64,000 nucleotides of DNA from JACDAL01 sp963849115 (GTDB lineage: Bacteria; Actinomycetota; CADDZG01; WHSQ01), in contig CAWKGK010000006.1 of assembly GCA_963849115.1 (NCBI GenBank), positions 1-64,000 on the forward strand, written 5' to 3'. Made by a program: the position numbers and the translations under genes. A model generated the notes under the pieces. The model did no database searches, was not told the origin of the DNA, and saw nothing but the letters and a program-made list of their open reading frames with translations. How positions within the stretch are numbered: position 1 is the first letter of the stretch; every line of letters starts with the position of its first letter. Below, one piece after another: positions 50,906-59,838 of the stretch.

Positions 50906-51439
50906 ATGGACAGCCTCAAGGGACGCCTGCTCATCTCCGGAGCGGGCCTGTTCGACCCCAACTTCCGCCACACCGTGGTGTTGCTGGCGGAGCACGGCGA
51001 GGACGGTGCCTTTGGAGTCGTGCTCAATCGGCCCCTCGCCGTCACCGTGGCCGATGCGGCCTCGGAGTTGGCCGGGCTGGTTGCGCCGGACGAGCCCCTT
51101 TACGCCGGAGGGCCGGTGGAGCCTGGCCGAGCCATCATCGTGGCCGAGTTCGAGCACCCCGAGTTCGTCACCCAGCCGGTGGTCGGTTCGATCGGGCTTC
51201 TGCCCGGCGGCGAAATACCTTCAGGGCTTGTGAGAGCGCGCGTCTTCGCCGGGCACTCCGGATGGGGAGCCGCTCAGCTAGATGCCGAGATCAACGCCGA
51301 GGCCTGGATCATCGAAGATGCCCGGCCCGAGGACGTCTTTTGCGCCGAGCCCAAACAGTTGTGGTCCTCGGTGCTGCGGCGCAAGGGCGACGCCTACACG
51401 ATGCTGTCGACGATGCCCTTCGACCCGACGATGAACTGA
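50906..51439 (+). CDS. yqgE: YqgE/AlgH family protein (DUF179)
   Basis: A 177-residue protein from ATG 50906 (MDSLKGRLLISGAGLFDPNF). Family motifs are RHTVVLLAEHGEDGAFGVVL then NRPLAVTVADAASELAGLVA, YAGGPVEPGRAIIVAEFEHP and VFAGHSGWGAAQLDAEINAE. The function is unknown; some members are linked to transcription control (AlgH). It stands alone between two minus-strand genes. Confidence 0.93.
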   Translation: MDSLKGRLLISGAGLFDPNFRHTVVLLAEHGEDGAFGVVLNRPLAVTVADAASELAGLVAPDEPLYAGGPVEPGRAIIVAEFEHPEFVTQPVVGSIGLLPGGEIPSGLVRARVFAGHSGWGAAQLDAEINAEAWIIEDARPEDVFCAEPKQLWSSVLRRKGDAYTMLSTMPFDPTMN

Positions 51440-51481
51440 CAGATGGAGAATGAGTGATGTCGAGATCTCCGGTTCAAGCCT

Positions 51482-54242
51482 TCATCTCCGCAACGGAGGT
51501 GCGGAGAGTACGGCGTGCGACTGCCTGGTGGTGGTCGCCTTCATGCCGGGCAGTGAGTGGATCTCTGACGCCGGCAGGGGCCGCGAGAAGAAGTAGCCCT
51601 GGCCGAGCTCGAAGTCCATAGCGCGCAGAGCCTCGACCTGCTCCTCGAACTCAATCCCTTCTGCTACCAAGACCAAGCCCAGCACCTTGGCGAGCTTTCC
51701 CACGGCACTAGCGATCGCAGAGTCCTCCGGCCCCCGCGTCACGCCGTCGACGAACACCTTGTCAATCTTGAGGATGTCGATGGGCAAGCTGCTGAGGTAG
51801 CCGAGCGCCGAGTATCCGGTCCCGAAGTCGTCCACCGCCACTCTCACACCCAGCTGCCGGAGCTCTTTGAGCCTTGCTATTGCGGCCTCTCTGTCTTCCA
51901 TGAGGCCGCCCTCGGTGATCTCGAGAGTCAACGATTGGGGTTCAAGCCCGGAGTGCTCGAGCGCGGCGGCTACCTCTTCTACGAGGTGCCCATGAAAAAG
52001 CTGTACGGTCGAAACATTAACGCTCATCCCCAGAGTGGGACTGCGAGGGGTCTCTTTTTGCCACAGCGCAGCCTGCCGGCAAGCCTCTGCCAGCACCCAT
52101 TCTCCCAGCGGGATGATTAGACCGGTGTCCTCGGCAACGGGGATGAAGTCGGCCGGTGGCACCATCCCATGTTGGGGATGATGCCAGCGAACGAGCGCTT
52201 CCACGCCCAGGATGGTGCCGTCCACGAGGGCGACAATCGGCTGGTAGTGGAGAACCAGTTCCTGCTCGGTGATCGCCCGTTGCAGGTCGGCCTTCATCCC
52301 CAGACGCTTCAGCGCGGCAGTGTGCATTCCAGGATCAAAGACCGCCACCCGGGCCTTCCCACCGCCCTTTGCCACGTACATGGCGACATCGGCGTTGCGC
52401 AGCAGCTCTGACGCGCTGTGCGTGGAGCCAGAGCCGGTTTCGATTCCGATGCTAGCGCGGACGACAAGCGCCCTGCCTTCCGCACAGTACGGCTCCCCGA
52501 CGACCTCCAGAACGCGCACTGCCAAAGCCATCGCCGCCTCCGCTGATGTGCTCTCCAGCAGGACGGCGAACTCGTCGCCGCCGAGCCGTGCGATGGTGTC
52601 GTCCGGGCGCAGACACGAACCCAGACGAGCACCGACTGTGATCAGCAGCTGGTCCCCCGCCTCGTGACCCAAGCTGTCGTTCACGTTCTTGAAGTCATCG
52701 AGATCCAAAAACATCACCGTGACCGGCTCCTCGTCTCGCAGTCCACGAGCCAGGGCGTGCTCAACCCGGTCGAGAAACAGTGCTCGGTTCGCCAGTCCGG
52801 TCAGCGAGTCGCTGAACGCCTGCTGCTCCAGCTGCTGCTCGAGCAACTTGCGATCGGTGATGTCGTAAATCACACCGCTCCAGTAGAGGGGAACGCCATG
52901 CGCGTCCCGGATGATGGTGGCGTCATCGATGACCCAGATCGTGCGACCGTCGCGTGTGATCATGCGGTACTCGCTTGTTACCCGCCTGTCGTCGACGGTG
53001 TGCAGGGCCGCTTCATCAAGGCGCAAGAGGGCAGCACGGTCGTCTGGGTGAATGCGCTGTATCCACCAGTTAGGATCCGCCAACCATTCCTCAGGAGGAA
53101 AAGCCGAGCAGCGTCTCGATCTGGGGACTCACGTACAACCATTTGCCCCCGGCTCCGAACTCGGCCCTGAAGACGACGGCGGGCACATGCTCAACGTGAT
53201 AGCGAAGCTGCTCTTCACGCTCGCGCAACATCTCCTGCGCCTTCCGACGTTCGCTGATATCACGCATGATGCCGGTGGTGAAGGTCCGGCCGCGCATTTC
53301 CCAGCCTGCAAGCGACAACTCCAGTGGAAACTCCTCCCCGCCCTTACGCAGTCCCTCGAGCTCGAGGGACTGTCCCATGATTCGAGATGGCTCTCCCGAG
53401 CGCCGCCGCTTCACGCCGGCGATGTGGGCGCCGCGGTAGCGCTCGGGGATGAGAATCGTAAGGGGCTGTCCCAGCACATCACCGGCCGTATAGCCGAACA
53501 TCTTCTCTGCCCCTTTGTTCCAAAACACGATTGCCCCATCTTCATCCGCAGAGATGATTGCATCGTAGGCGGATTCGGCGACTTTGCGGAACATCCCCTC
53601 AGAGTCTTGCAGCGCACTCTCCCACACCTTCTCCGCGGTAACGTCAATAGTGTTTACGACTATGCCGGCGACATCGGTGTTGTCGAGCAGGTTGGTGCAA
53701 ACGTTTTCGACGAATCGGTATGTGCCATCGGCGTGGCGAAATCGGCATCGAACTCGACGGACGGCCCCTGGGGCAACCATTTCCGACCCCAGGATCTCTT
53801 CCTCCTTCACGTCCTCCGGGTGCACAAGAACGGAGAGAGTCTGGCCCAAGAGGTCGTCCGGAGAGTAGCCCAGCATTCTCTGCACCGACGGGCTCTGATA
53901 CCGGATGGCTCCCTTGGAGTCGATGATCGTGATGACGTCCGACGCATTCTCCACCAGGGCGCGAAAGCGCCCCTCACTCTGGGCGCGCTTACGTGCCGCC
54001 TTCAACTCGCCCTCGCGCTGTACCCAGGGAAGCCTTCTGAACAGGAGCAAGGCGTGGTTCCTGCCAGAAGCACCATCACGAAGGATTCGATATCCGCGGT
54101 GCGGGCACTGCCGGCGGCGGAGCGCTCGTACGACTCCCCTACCCGGCCAGCCTTCGCAGAAGCCGCGCCGTCTCTCGAGGCTTGTTCCGGCCTCCTTTGC
54201 TCGCTTCCCTCGCTCGATTGACTCACACTGAGGTGCTCCCAC
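51482..54242 (-). pseudogene. PAS-PAS-PAS-GGDEF-EAL protein, split by a frameshift
   Basis: Two large frames belong to one c-di-GMP signalling protein. The upstream frame, ending at 53091, has two PAS domains (RFRALVENASDVITIIDSKG; MFRKVAESAYDAIISADEDG) and the start of a third (KWLYVSPQIETLLGFSS). An extra T at about 53093 causes a TGA; without it the reading continues EEWLADPNWWIQRIHPDDRA into the downstream frame. GGDEF is intact (RLGGDEFAVLLE), as is EAL (LGVEALVRWHHP; VAVDDFGTGYSALGYLSSLP). A second shift may lie near 54060, where a membrane-like segment (ADIESFVMVLLAGTT) is in another frame, so the 5' end is uncertain. The downstream half could still be translated from ATG 53083. Confidence 0.85.
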
Positions 54243-54354
54243 CCAGGATTGCCCAGCCCGGAGTCCTCCGGGCCGTCATGTGGGTTATCGGAGGGAGGAG
54301 GCGGGAGGTTGAGAGACCTGCCGCGACTTGTGCGGCAGCGAGCGAGTGCTCCTC

Positions 54355-54489
54355 TCAGCGGGAGGGGGCGTATACGTCCCGCAGCAACGGGTAGTAGTCG
54401 TCCCACCTGTCCGGCACTGCGGTGTCGGCGACGACGGCACCGAGCCGGTCCAGGTAGTAGTGCCAACCGGGGCCGATGAAACCTTCACA
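54355..54489 (-). pseudogene. C-terminal fragment of an SRPBCC (AHSA1-like) protein
   Basis: The minus strand encodes GFIGPGWHYYLDRLGAVVAD then TAVPDRWDDYYPLLRDVYAP and a TGA at 54355. The GPGWxYYLDRL...DDYYP pattern is the typical last helix of AHSA1-type SRPBCC proteins. Only the last 40 or so residues remain; the upstream part has been replaced by the lipoprotein gene. It is a truncation scar, not related in sequence to the SRPBCC gene at 37.4 kb as far as I can see. Confidence 0.6.
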
Positions 54490-55165
54490 CGGTCTTGCAG
54501 ATAGTTCCCTCGAGCCTGCCGTCGTCCAATTGAGCGTCGAACTCTATCCTGCCTTTGCCAGAGACGAAGAGGACCTCGATATCCTCGGAGTTGTTGTCGG
54601 TGATGCGTGGCCGCCATCCGGGTCTCGATTCAACAATCGAGACATGGAGATCCTCGTCTCCGATCCGCTGGAGCGCGACCGTCCCCGCGTCGCCTATGGC
54701 AGGTCGTGTACTCAATCGGGAGATGTCTTCGCAGGATTCCGCTTTCAATCGACCGTTCTCCAGGGCGGCGGTGAAATCTACGAGTCGTCCCGGCCGAAGA
54801 AACTCGACTCCGACGCTGTCCTCAAAGTTGTCCTCGATATGCCTTCTCCAAGGCGACTTGGCCGTCACACGGACAATCCGCAGGGTGTCAAAGCCCACGC
54901 GTCGGACGGTCACGCTCCCGGCAGAAATCGTGAAGGACTTATCCTCGGGGGTGTTCTTCTTAGGTTCGGCGGGGGTGTTCTTTTTAGGTTCGGGCGAATT
55001 CTTTGCCGGTTCGCTGCGTGGCTTACTTTCCTGCCTCGTCTCGGCCGCGGGCTGCGCTGTATCAGGAGGGGTATCACAGGCACCGAACGACAGCGCGACG
55101 GCTAGGGCACCCACTACTGCCCCATTACGCCGTCCATGCCGAGACGCGCTCAACTGTCTTGTCAC
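54485..55165 (-). CDS. Putative lipoprotein with an internal duplication
   Basis: About 226 residues from GTG 55165 (VTRQLSASRHGRRNGAVVGA). ALAVALSFGAC looks like a signal peptide with a lipobox-like end. A low-complexity linker with the repeat PKKNTPAEPKKNTPED follows. The rest is two related halves: FDTLRIVRVTAKSPWRRHIE then DNFEDSVGVEFLRPGRLVDF and ENGRLKAESCEDI; against LHVSIVESRPGWRPRITDNN then SEDIEVLFVSGKGRIEFDAQ and DDGRLEGTICKTV. The shared pattern W-R-x-x-I-x-D-N-x-x-E-D-x-x-V-x-F and (E/D)-(N/D)-GRL indicates a duplicated domain of about 55-60 residues. I do not recognise the family. A longer ATG start at 55204 is possible. Confidence 0.65.
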   Translation of the reverse strand: MTRQLSASRHGRRNGAVVGALAVALSFGACDTPPDTAQPAAETRQESKPRSEPAKNSPEPKKNTPAEPKKNTPEDKSFTISAGSVTVRRVGFDTLRIVRVTAKSPWRRHIEDNFEDSVGVEFLRPGRLVDFTAALENGRLKAESCEDISRLSTRPAIGDAGTVALQRIGDEDLHVSIVESRPGWRPRITDNNSEDIEVLFVSGKGRIEFDAQLDDGRLEGTICKTV

Positions 55166-55365
55166 TCCGCTCTCCCCACCCGAGCAACTAAGCAGGGCAA
55201 CCATTGTATCCTTTTCAAGGCACGGCGGGCCCCGATAATGAACGCGAAGAAAGTTGCGAAGGCCTGGCTAGGACGCCACATGCGAGATAACTTTTCGTTT
55301 AGAGACGAGCAGACCGCGAGTTAGAGGGAGCGGCTCCGATAGTGGGCCGGGAAAAGGAGCAGAGC

Positions 55366-55809
55366 ATGACCCTTCGAGCATCCTCGACTACGAGGAGTGT
55401 TCTCGCTCCTCTCGCAGCGCTGGCATTGATCCTGGCCCTCGGGGCCGGATTAGCGGATGCCCAGACAGGGCGCAAGACGTGCAGGGGCAAAACGGCCACC
55501 ATCGTCGGCACCAACGGCGAGGACACTCTTGTCGGGACGCCCGGCGACGATGTGATCCACGCCAAGGGGGACGGCGACGAGGTAGATGCTCTCCGCGGGG
55601 GAGACCTCGTTTGTGGGGGCGGCGGGGATGACGACATCGAGGGCAACAGGGGAAACGACAAGATCTGGGGCGAGAAGGGCCATGACGACAACCTCGACGG
55701 AGAGCGCGGAAACGACGTCATTCACGGAGGGCTCGGGGACGACAATGGCGACGGAGGACCGGGCCGCGATGTCTGCCACGTCGAGGATCCATCGGATTGT
55801 GAGGGCTAG
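55366..55809 (+). CDS. Small secreted RTX-like calcium-binding repeat protein
   Basis: A 147-residue protein from ATG 55366 with a good Shine-Dalgarno (AAGGAG). The signal peptide is SVLAPLAALALILALGAGLA-DA. The mature part is a run of hemolysin-type nonapeptides: GTNGEDTLVGTPGDDVIHAK, ALRGGDLVCGGGGDDDIEGN, RGNDKIWGEKGHDDNLDGER and GNDVIHGGLGDDNGDGGPGR. Such repeats bind Ca2+ in a beta-roll outside the cell. A terminal Cys pair (CHVEDPSDC) may form a disulfide. No toxin, protease or other domain is attached, so it is a bare beta-roll. Confidence 0.87.
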   Translation: MTLRASSTTRSVLAPLAALALILALGAGLADAQTGRKTCRGKTATIVGTNGEDTLVGTPGDDVIHAKGDGDEVDALRGGDLVCGGGGDDDIEGNRGNDKIWGEKGHDDNLDGERGNDVIHGGLGDDNGDGGPGRDVCHVEDPSDCEG

Positions 55810-55917
55810 GACCCGCAGGGGGAAGCCGGCTTCGAAAATGGCTTCTGAGGAGATCTAGCCACCTCAGACGTGGGTGAATCTCCTCAGAACCTCCAGCTTT
55901 AGGCTCATACATTGTGC

Positions 55918-55931
55918 TACTATGCATATTA
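55918..55931. promoter_or_regulatory. Palindromic site upstream of the padR gene
   Basis: TACTATGCATATTA, a palindrome centred on TGCA with one mismatch, lies 25 bases before the padR start. PadR-family repressors usually bind AT-rich palindromes in their own promoters, so this is a likely operator. The sequence stands out as AT-rich in high-GC surroundings. Confidence 0.5.
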
Positions 55932-55955
55932 CTTCGAGCCATAGGGAGGGCGGGT

Positions 55956-56315
55956 GTGCACATCAACAAGGACCTGGTCGCGGCCTCGGCGACGCCGCTC
56001 GTGCTCGCGATCCTGGCCGAGGGCGAGAGCTACGGCTATGCAATTCTGAAGCGGGTGCGTGAGCTTTCCGGGAGTGAGCTCGAGTGGACCGACGGGATGC
56101 TCTATCCGCTGCTCCATCGCCTCCGCCGGCTCGGGTACGTGACAACGGAGTGGCGGACACCGCCCGAAGGGCGTCGCCGCAGGTACTACGCGATCACCGA
56201 AGACGGGCGAGCAGCGCTCGCGGAGCAGCAACGGCAATGGGCGACCGTCACGCGTGCGTTGGGTGACATCTGGCGAGGCTCCGGTCGGTTGCCGATGGCA
56301 CTCGGAGAAGCCTGA
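55956..56315 (+). CDS. PadR-family transcriptional regulator
   Basis: A protein of about 119 residues from GTG 55956 (VHINKDLVAASATPLVLAIL) with a GGGAGG ribosome binding site. The winged helix is AEGESYGYAILKRVRELSGS then ELEWTDGMLYPLLHRLRRLG, and the wing is YVTTEWRTPPEGRRRRYYAI. This short form lacks the extra C-terminal helical domain beyond one dimerisation helix. It is followed 3 bases later by a membrane gene, the classic PadR-effector pair, in which the regulator responds to a toxic or membrane-active compound and controls the operon. Confidence 0.93.
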   Translation: MHINKDLVAASATPLVLAILAEGESYGYAILKRVRELSGSELEWTDGMLYPLLHRLRRLGYVTTEWRTPPEGRRRRYYAITEDGRAALAEQQRQWATVTRALGDIWRGSGRLPMALGEA

Positions 56316-56318
56316 CCC

Positions 56319-57662
56319 GTGGATAGCGTCGAGACACAGATCGCCGAGTGGCGGGGCTACGTCGCGAAGGCCCCGGCCGTCAACGGCCGCGACATACATG
56401 AGCTAGAGGCTCATCTCCGCGACCAGATTGCCGAGCTGGACGCGGCCGGCCTCACAGGCGATGAGGCGTTCCTCGTTGCCGTGAAGCGCATGGGGGACCT
56501 CGACACCCTGTCCCGGGAGTTCGCGCGCGAGCACAGCGGCCGGCTGTGGAAGCAGCTCGTCCTGAGGGGTGAGGACGAGGCCGCGCGCCCGTCCAGCGAG
56601 TGGTTCGAGGCGCTCGCCTTCGCTGTGGCTGCCGGCGTCGTGGCCCAGGTCGTACGCCTCGCTGCGGAGGTCCCCGGCGGGGAACCCCGGTGGCTGCTGC
56701 GGAACATCAGTCTGTTCGTGTTGCCGTTCCTCGCCGGGTACTTCGCCCGCCGGCGGCAGCTCGACACCCGGCGATGGGTGCTAACGGCCGCGCCGTTCGT
56801 GCTCTCTGCGCTCGTGGTCAACCTCTACCCGTACCGTGCGGGCTCGGCCACCGAGCTCCTCGTCGGGCTCCACCTGCCGGTCATGCTGTGGTTCGCGGTT
56901 GCCTACCCGTACATGGGCGGCACGATCCGATCCCACGAGCGGCGCATGGACTTCGTCCGCTTCACCGGCGAGTGGGCCATCTACTACGTGCTCATCGCGC
57001 TCGGTGGCGGCGTGCTGCTGGGGCTAACCGCGCTGATCCTCGAGCCGATCGGGCCCGATGTCGCTGAGCGGGTAATCGAGTGGGTGCTGCCGTCGGGCGC
57101 GGCCGGTGCCGTGATCGTGGCGGCGTGGCTCGTGGAGTCCAAGCAGCATGTGGTGGAGAACATGGCGCCGGTGCTCACCATGATCTTCACGCCGCTGTTC
57201 GCCGTGATGCTTACCGTCGCTGCGGCCACCTACGCCGTGTCCGGGGTCGCCGGCGCGTTCGACCGCGAGCTGCTCAGCGTCTTCGACGCCCTCCTGGTGG
57301 TCGTGCTGGGGCTCGTCCTCTACGCGATGTCCGCGCGGGAGCCGTCCCGACCGGCCGGGCTGATGGACCGCGTCCAACTGCTCGCCGTAGCGAGCGCCCT
57401 CGTGCTCGACGTGATGGTGCTCGGCGCGATGGTGGCCCGGATCGGCGATCTCGGGCTCACCCCGAACCGCGTGGCAGCGCTCGGCCTCAACCTCGTCCTG
57501 CTCGTGAACCTGGCCGGGACCGCCTGGCTTTCGATGCGGTTTCTCACGGGACGGATCGCCTTCCACCGCCTCGAGCGATGGCAGACCTCCTACCTCCCCA
57601 TCTTCGCCCTCTGGGCAGCGACCGTCGTCGCCGTTCTCCCCCCGCTCTTCGCCTTCGACTGA
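56319..57662 (+). CDS. PadR-linked membrane protein with permease-prefix domain
   Basis: A 447-residue protein from GTG 56319. Residues 1-75 form the soluble permease-prefix domain seen next to PadR genes (QIAEWRGYVAKAPAVNGRDI, then HELEAHLRDQIAELDAAGLT). The rest has about ten to twelve hydrophobic segments (for example EALAFAVAAGVVAQVVRLAA and MAPVLTMIFTPLFAVMLTVA). It resembles DUF4153-type membrane proteins. No ATP-binding or transporter signature is visible, so the activity is unknown. It is co-transcribed with padR and overlaps the convergent EamA remnant at the 3' end. Confidence 0.85.
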   Translation: MDSVETQIAEWRGYVAKAPAVNGRDIHELEAHLRDQIAELDAAGLTGDEAFLVAVKRMGDLDTLSREFAREHSGRLWKQLVLRGEDEAARPSSEWFEALAFAVAAGVVAQVVRLAAEVPGGEPRWLLRNISLFVLPFLAGYFARRRQLDTRRWVLTAAPFVLSALVVNLYPYRAGSATELLVGLHLPVMLWFAVAYPYMGGTIRSHERRMDFVRFTGEWAIYYVLIALGGGVLLGLTALILEPIGPDVAERVIEWVLPSGAAGAVIVAAWLVESKQHVVENMAPVLTMIFTPLFAVMLTVAAATYAVSGVAGAFDRELLSVFDALLVVVLGLVLYAMSAREPSRPAGLMDRVQLLAVASALVLDVMVLGAMVARIGDLGLTPNRVAALGLNLVLLVNLAGTAWLSMRFLTGRIAFHRLERWQTSYLPIFALWAATVVAVLPPLFAFD

Positions 57663-58631
57663 GCCTGTGGGAACAGGGGTCGGAATACCCCTCTACGCCG
57701 GATGAAGCTAGCGGCTGTGTGCCGCGGTCGAAGAGGACCGCGCCGGAGCATCAGCGTCTCACGCTCCTGGTGAACCGCCACGCCTGCGACGACCAAGCTC
57801 ACTCCCACCAGCTCCTGTGGGGTCGGAACCTGCTCGAGCACGATGACGCCGATAACGGTGGCGGTTGCAGGCAAGAGGGAGACGAACAACGCATAGGTCG
57901 CACGGGGCAGCCGGCTCAGCGCCAGCTGGTCCGACACATAGGGGATCACCGAGGAGCTGATTCCCACGCCCGCGCCGGCGGCGAGCGCAACCGGATCCAG
58001 AAGCGCGCCTCCCCCGCTCCAGATGCCGGCCGGAGCTGCAACCACGGCAGCTATCAACATCGAGAGGCCGAGTGCATTGATGCCCGCGCCGGCTCCTCGT
58101 TCTGCGGCTCGGTGACCGAGCACTATGTAGAGAGTGAACAGAGCGGCATTCGCGAACGCGAAAGCAAATCCGAGCGGTTCGCCGACCAGGCGAATGTCGG
58201 TCAAGGCGTAGACGCCGGCTCCCGCTAGGAATAGAGCAAGTGCATTGCGACGGTCTACGCACGCCGGCAACAGCCAGTCCGATGGGCCCGATGAACTCGA
58301 TCGCGGCGACGGTGCTCAAGGGAAGACGATCGATGGAGATGTAGAAGCAGGAATTCATTACCGCCAGAACGCATCCCCAGGCGATGACGGTGCGCCGGGT
58401 CTCGGTAGAGGAGTCGTTCCAGGCGCGCCACGGCTTGCGCCATGCCGCGAACACGAGAGCCGCGGATGCGATTCGCAACCAAGCAACTCCCAGGACCTCC
58501 ACCCGGGCGAACAGCAGCACCGCGAACGCCGGCCCGAGGTAGTGAAAGACGGCACTCACCATGAAATAGGCGTGCGGAGGAACGCTCTTGGTCCGCTCTT
58601 CCCAAGGCTTGTGCTCGTCCACTGGGGGCAT
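57590..58631 (-). pseudogene. EamA-family (RhaT/YedA-like) exporter, one frameshift
   Basis: ATG 58631 starts MPPVDEHKPWEERTKSVPPH, then the first EamA repeat (YFMVSAVFHYLGPAFAVLLF; LPLSTVAAIEFIGPIGLAVA). Near 58260 the frame shifts by one base. The second part reads RRNALALFLAGAGVYALTDI and contains the second EamA repeat (FAFANAALFTLYIVLGHRAA; ISSSVIPYVSDQLALSRLPR then ATYALFVSLLPATATVIGVI). Together they give about ten transmembrane segments, typical of amino-acid or metabolite exporters. The divergent Lrp gene is its likely regulator. Confidence 0.82.
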
Positions 58632-58745
58632 GTGGTGCAGTCTGCCCCTTACGTCAGCCGATGGGAATGGCATACTGAGCGGGATATTGACAATCTGCCG
58701 TTAAATCGACGAGATCTCACGGCGGAAGCGCTAGTTTGGAGGGCG

Positions 58746-59180
58746 ATGGACGAGATTGACCGCCGTTTGCTGGACGCACTCCAGCGCAACGCCCGCCTGA
58801 CCCGCAGCGAGCTCGGAAAGCGCGTCGGGCTGTCGCCCAGCGCCGTCGCCGACCGCGTGCGTCGTCTCGAGGAGTCTGGCGTCATCCTCGGGTATCGAGC
58901 CGAGCTCGATGCCAGATCGCTCGGATACGAGATGGCCGCGATCGTTCGGGTCCGGCCGGTGATGGGGCAGCTGAAGAAGATCGCAGAAGTCGCTGCCGAA
59001 ACTGCGGAAGTGATCGAGTGCCAGCGCGTCACAGGTGAAGACTGTTACGTGATGAGCATCGTCTTCCGTTCCATCGACGACCTCGAGGCGCTGGTCGATC
59101 GTTTCACTCCCTTCGGGCGGACGACCACCTCGATTGTGAACGCCACTCCCGTTCAGCGCCGAGGCCTCCCGATCGATTGA
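58746..59180 (+). CDS. Lrp/AsnC-family transcriptional regulator
   Basis: A 144-residue protein from ATG 58746. The winged helix reads MDEIDRRLLDALQRNARLTR then SELGKRVGLSPSAVADRVRR, and the RAM ligand domain follows (YRAELDARSLGYEMAAIVRV; GEDCYVMSIVFRSIDDLEAL). The C-terminus GRTTTSIVNATPVQRRGLPI matches the Lrp type. It probably sensed an amino acid and controlled the divergent EamA exporter 114 bases away. The exporter is now frameshifted, so the regulator may be losing its purpose or acting elsewhere. Confidence 0.93.
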   Translation: MDEIDRRLLDALQRNARLTRSELGKRVGLSPSAVADRVRRLEESGVILGYRAELDARSLGYEMAAIVRVRPVMGQLKKIAEVAAETAEVIECQRVTGEDCYVMSIVFRSIDDLEALVDRFTPFGRTTTSIVNATPVQRRGLPID

Positions 59181-59210
59181 TGCGCTCGTGACCGCAGATC
59201 GCAGGCTCGT

Positions 59211-59756
59211 ATGACCCAGTACGTCGCGTTTCTCCGCGCGGTCAACCTGGCCCGCCGACGACGGGTTGGCAGCGCCGAGCTTCGCACGCTGTTCGAGGAG
59301 CTGGGCTTCCGAGACGTGGATACCTTTCGTACGAGCGGAAACGTCATCTTCGGCGCCGAGCCCGAGCCACTGCCCAGGATGGCGGAACGAATCGAGAACG
59401 GGTTGGCAGAGACGCTCGGCTACGACGTGGTCATTTTCCTGCGCACGGCGAGCGAGGTTCGGGCGATCGCCCACCACCAGCCGTTTGCCCGCAAAGCCAC
59501 CCAGGCCTCGAAGGGGAAGCTCCAAGTGGCGTTGCTTTCCGCTAAACCCGCGACGAGAGTGCGAAAGAACGTGCTGGCATTGGCAACGGATGCGGACAGG
59601 CTTGCATTCGGCGATCGCGAGCTCTACTGGCTTCCGAGCGGGGGGACTCAGGACTCGGCGTTGGACTTTAAGGCGGTCGACAAGCTGCTTGGTGCGACGA
59701 CAATGCGAACCAAGGGCACCATGGAGCAGCTGGCGGCCAAGTACCTCGCCGATTGA
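59211..59756 (+). CDS. DUF1697 family protein
   Basis: A 181-residue protein from ATG 59211 (MTQYVAFLRAVNLARRRRVG). The family start YVAFLRAVNL and the segment LRTLFEELGFRDVDTFRTSG then NVIFGAEPEPL are diagnostic. KGKLQVALLSAKPATRVRKN and the C-terminal MRTKGTMEQLAAKYLAD also fit. Function unknown. It lies 30 bases after the Lrp gene on the same strand and may be co-transcribed with it. Confidence 0.92.
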   Translation: MTQYVAFLRAVNLARRRRVGSAELRTLFEELGFRDVDTFRTSGNVIFGAEPEPLPRMAERIENGLAETLGYDVVIFLRTASEVRAIAHHQPFARKATQASKGKLQVALLSAKPATRVRKNVLALATDADRLAFGDRELYWLPSGGTQDSALDFKAVDKLLGATTMRTKGTMEQLAAKYLAD

Positions 59757-59838
59757 GAGGTTCAAGTGTGAGCCGGCCGGGTTGCGAGCCGCTCTCAATT
59801 CAATCAGTCTGGCGGTCACCTGCGGTATACGTAACGGT

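Noticed and set aside
59757..59838. SAM, cobalamin or folate riboswitch before the MetF-like gene
   Set aside because: The gap is 82 bases and shows none of the conserved cores of these riboswitches.
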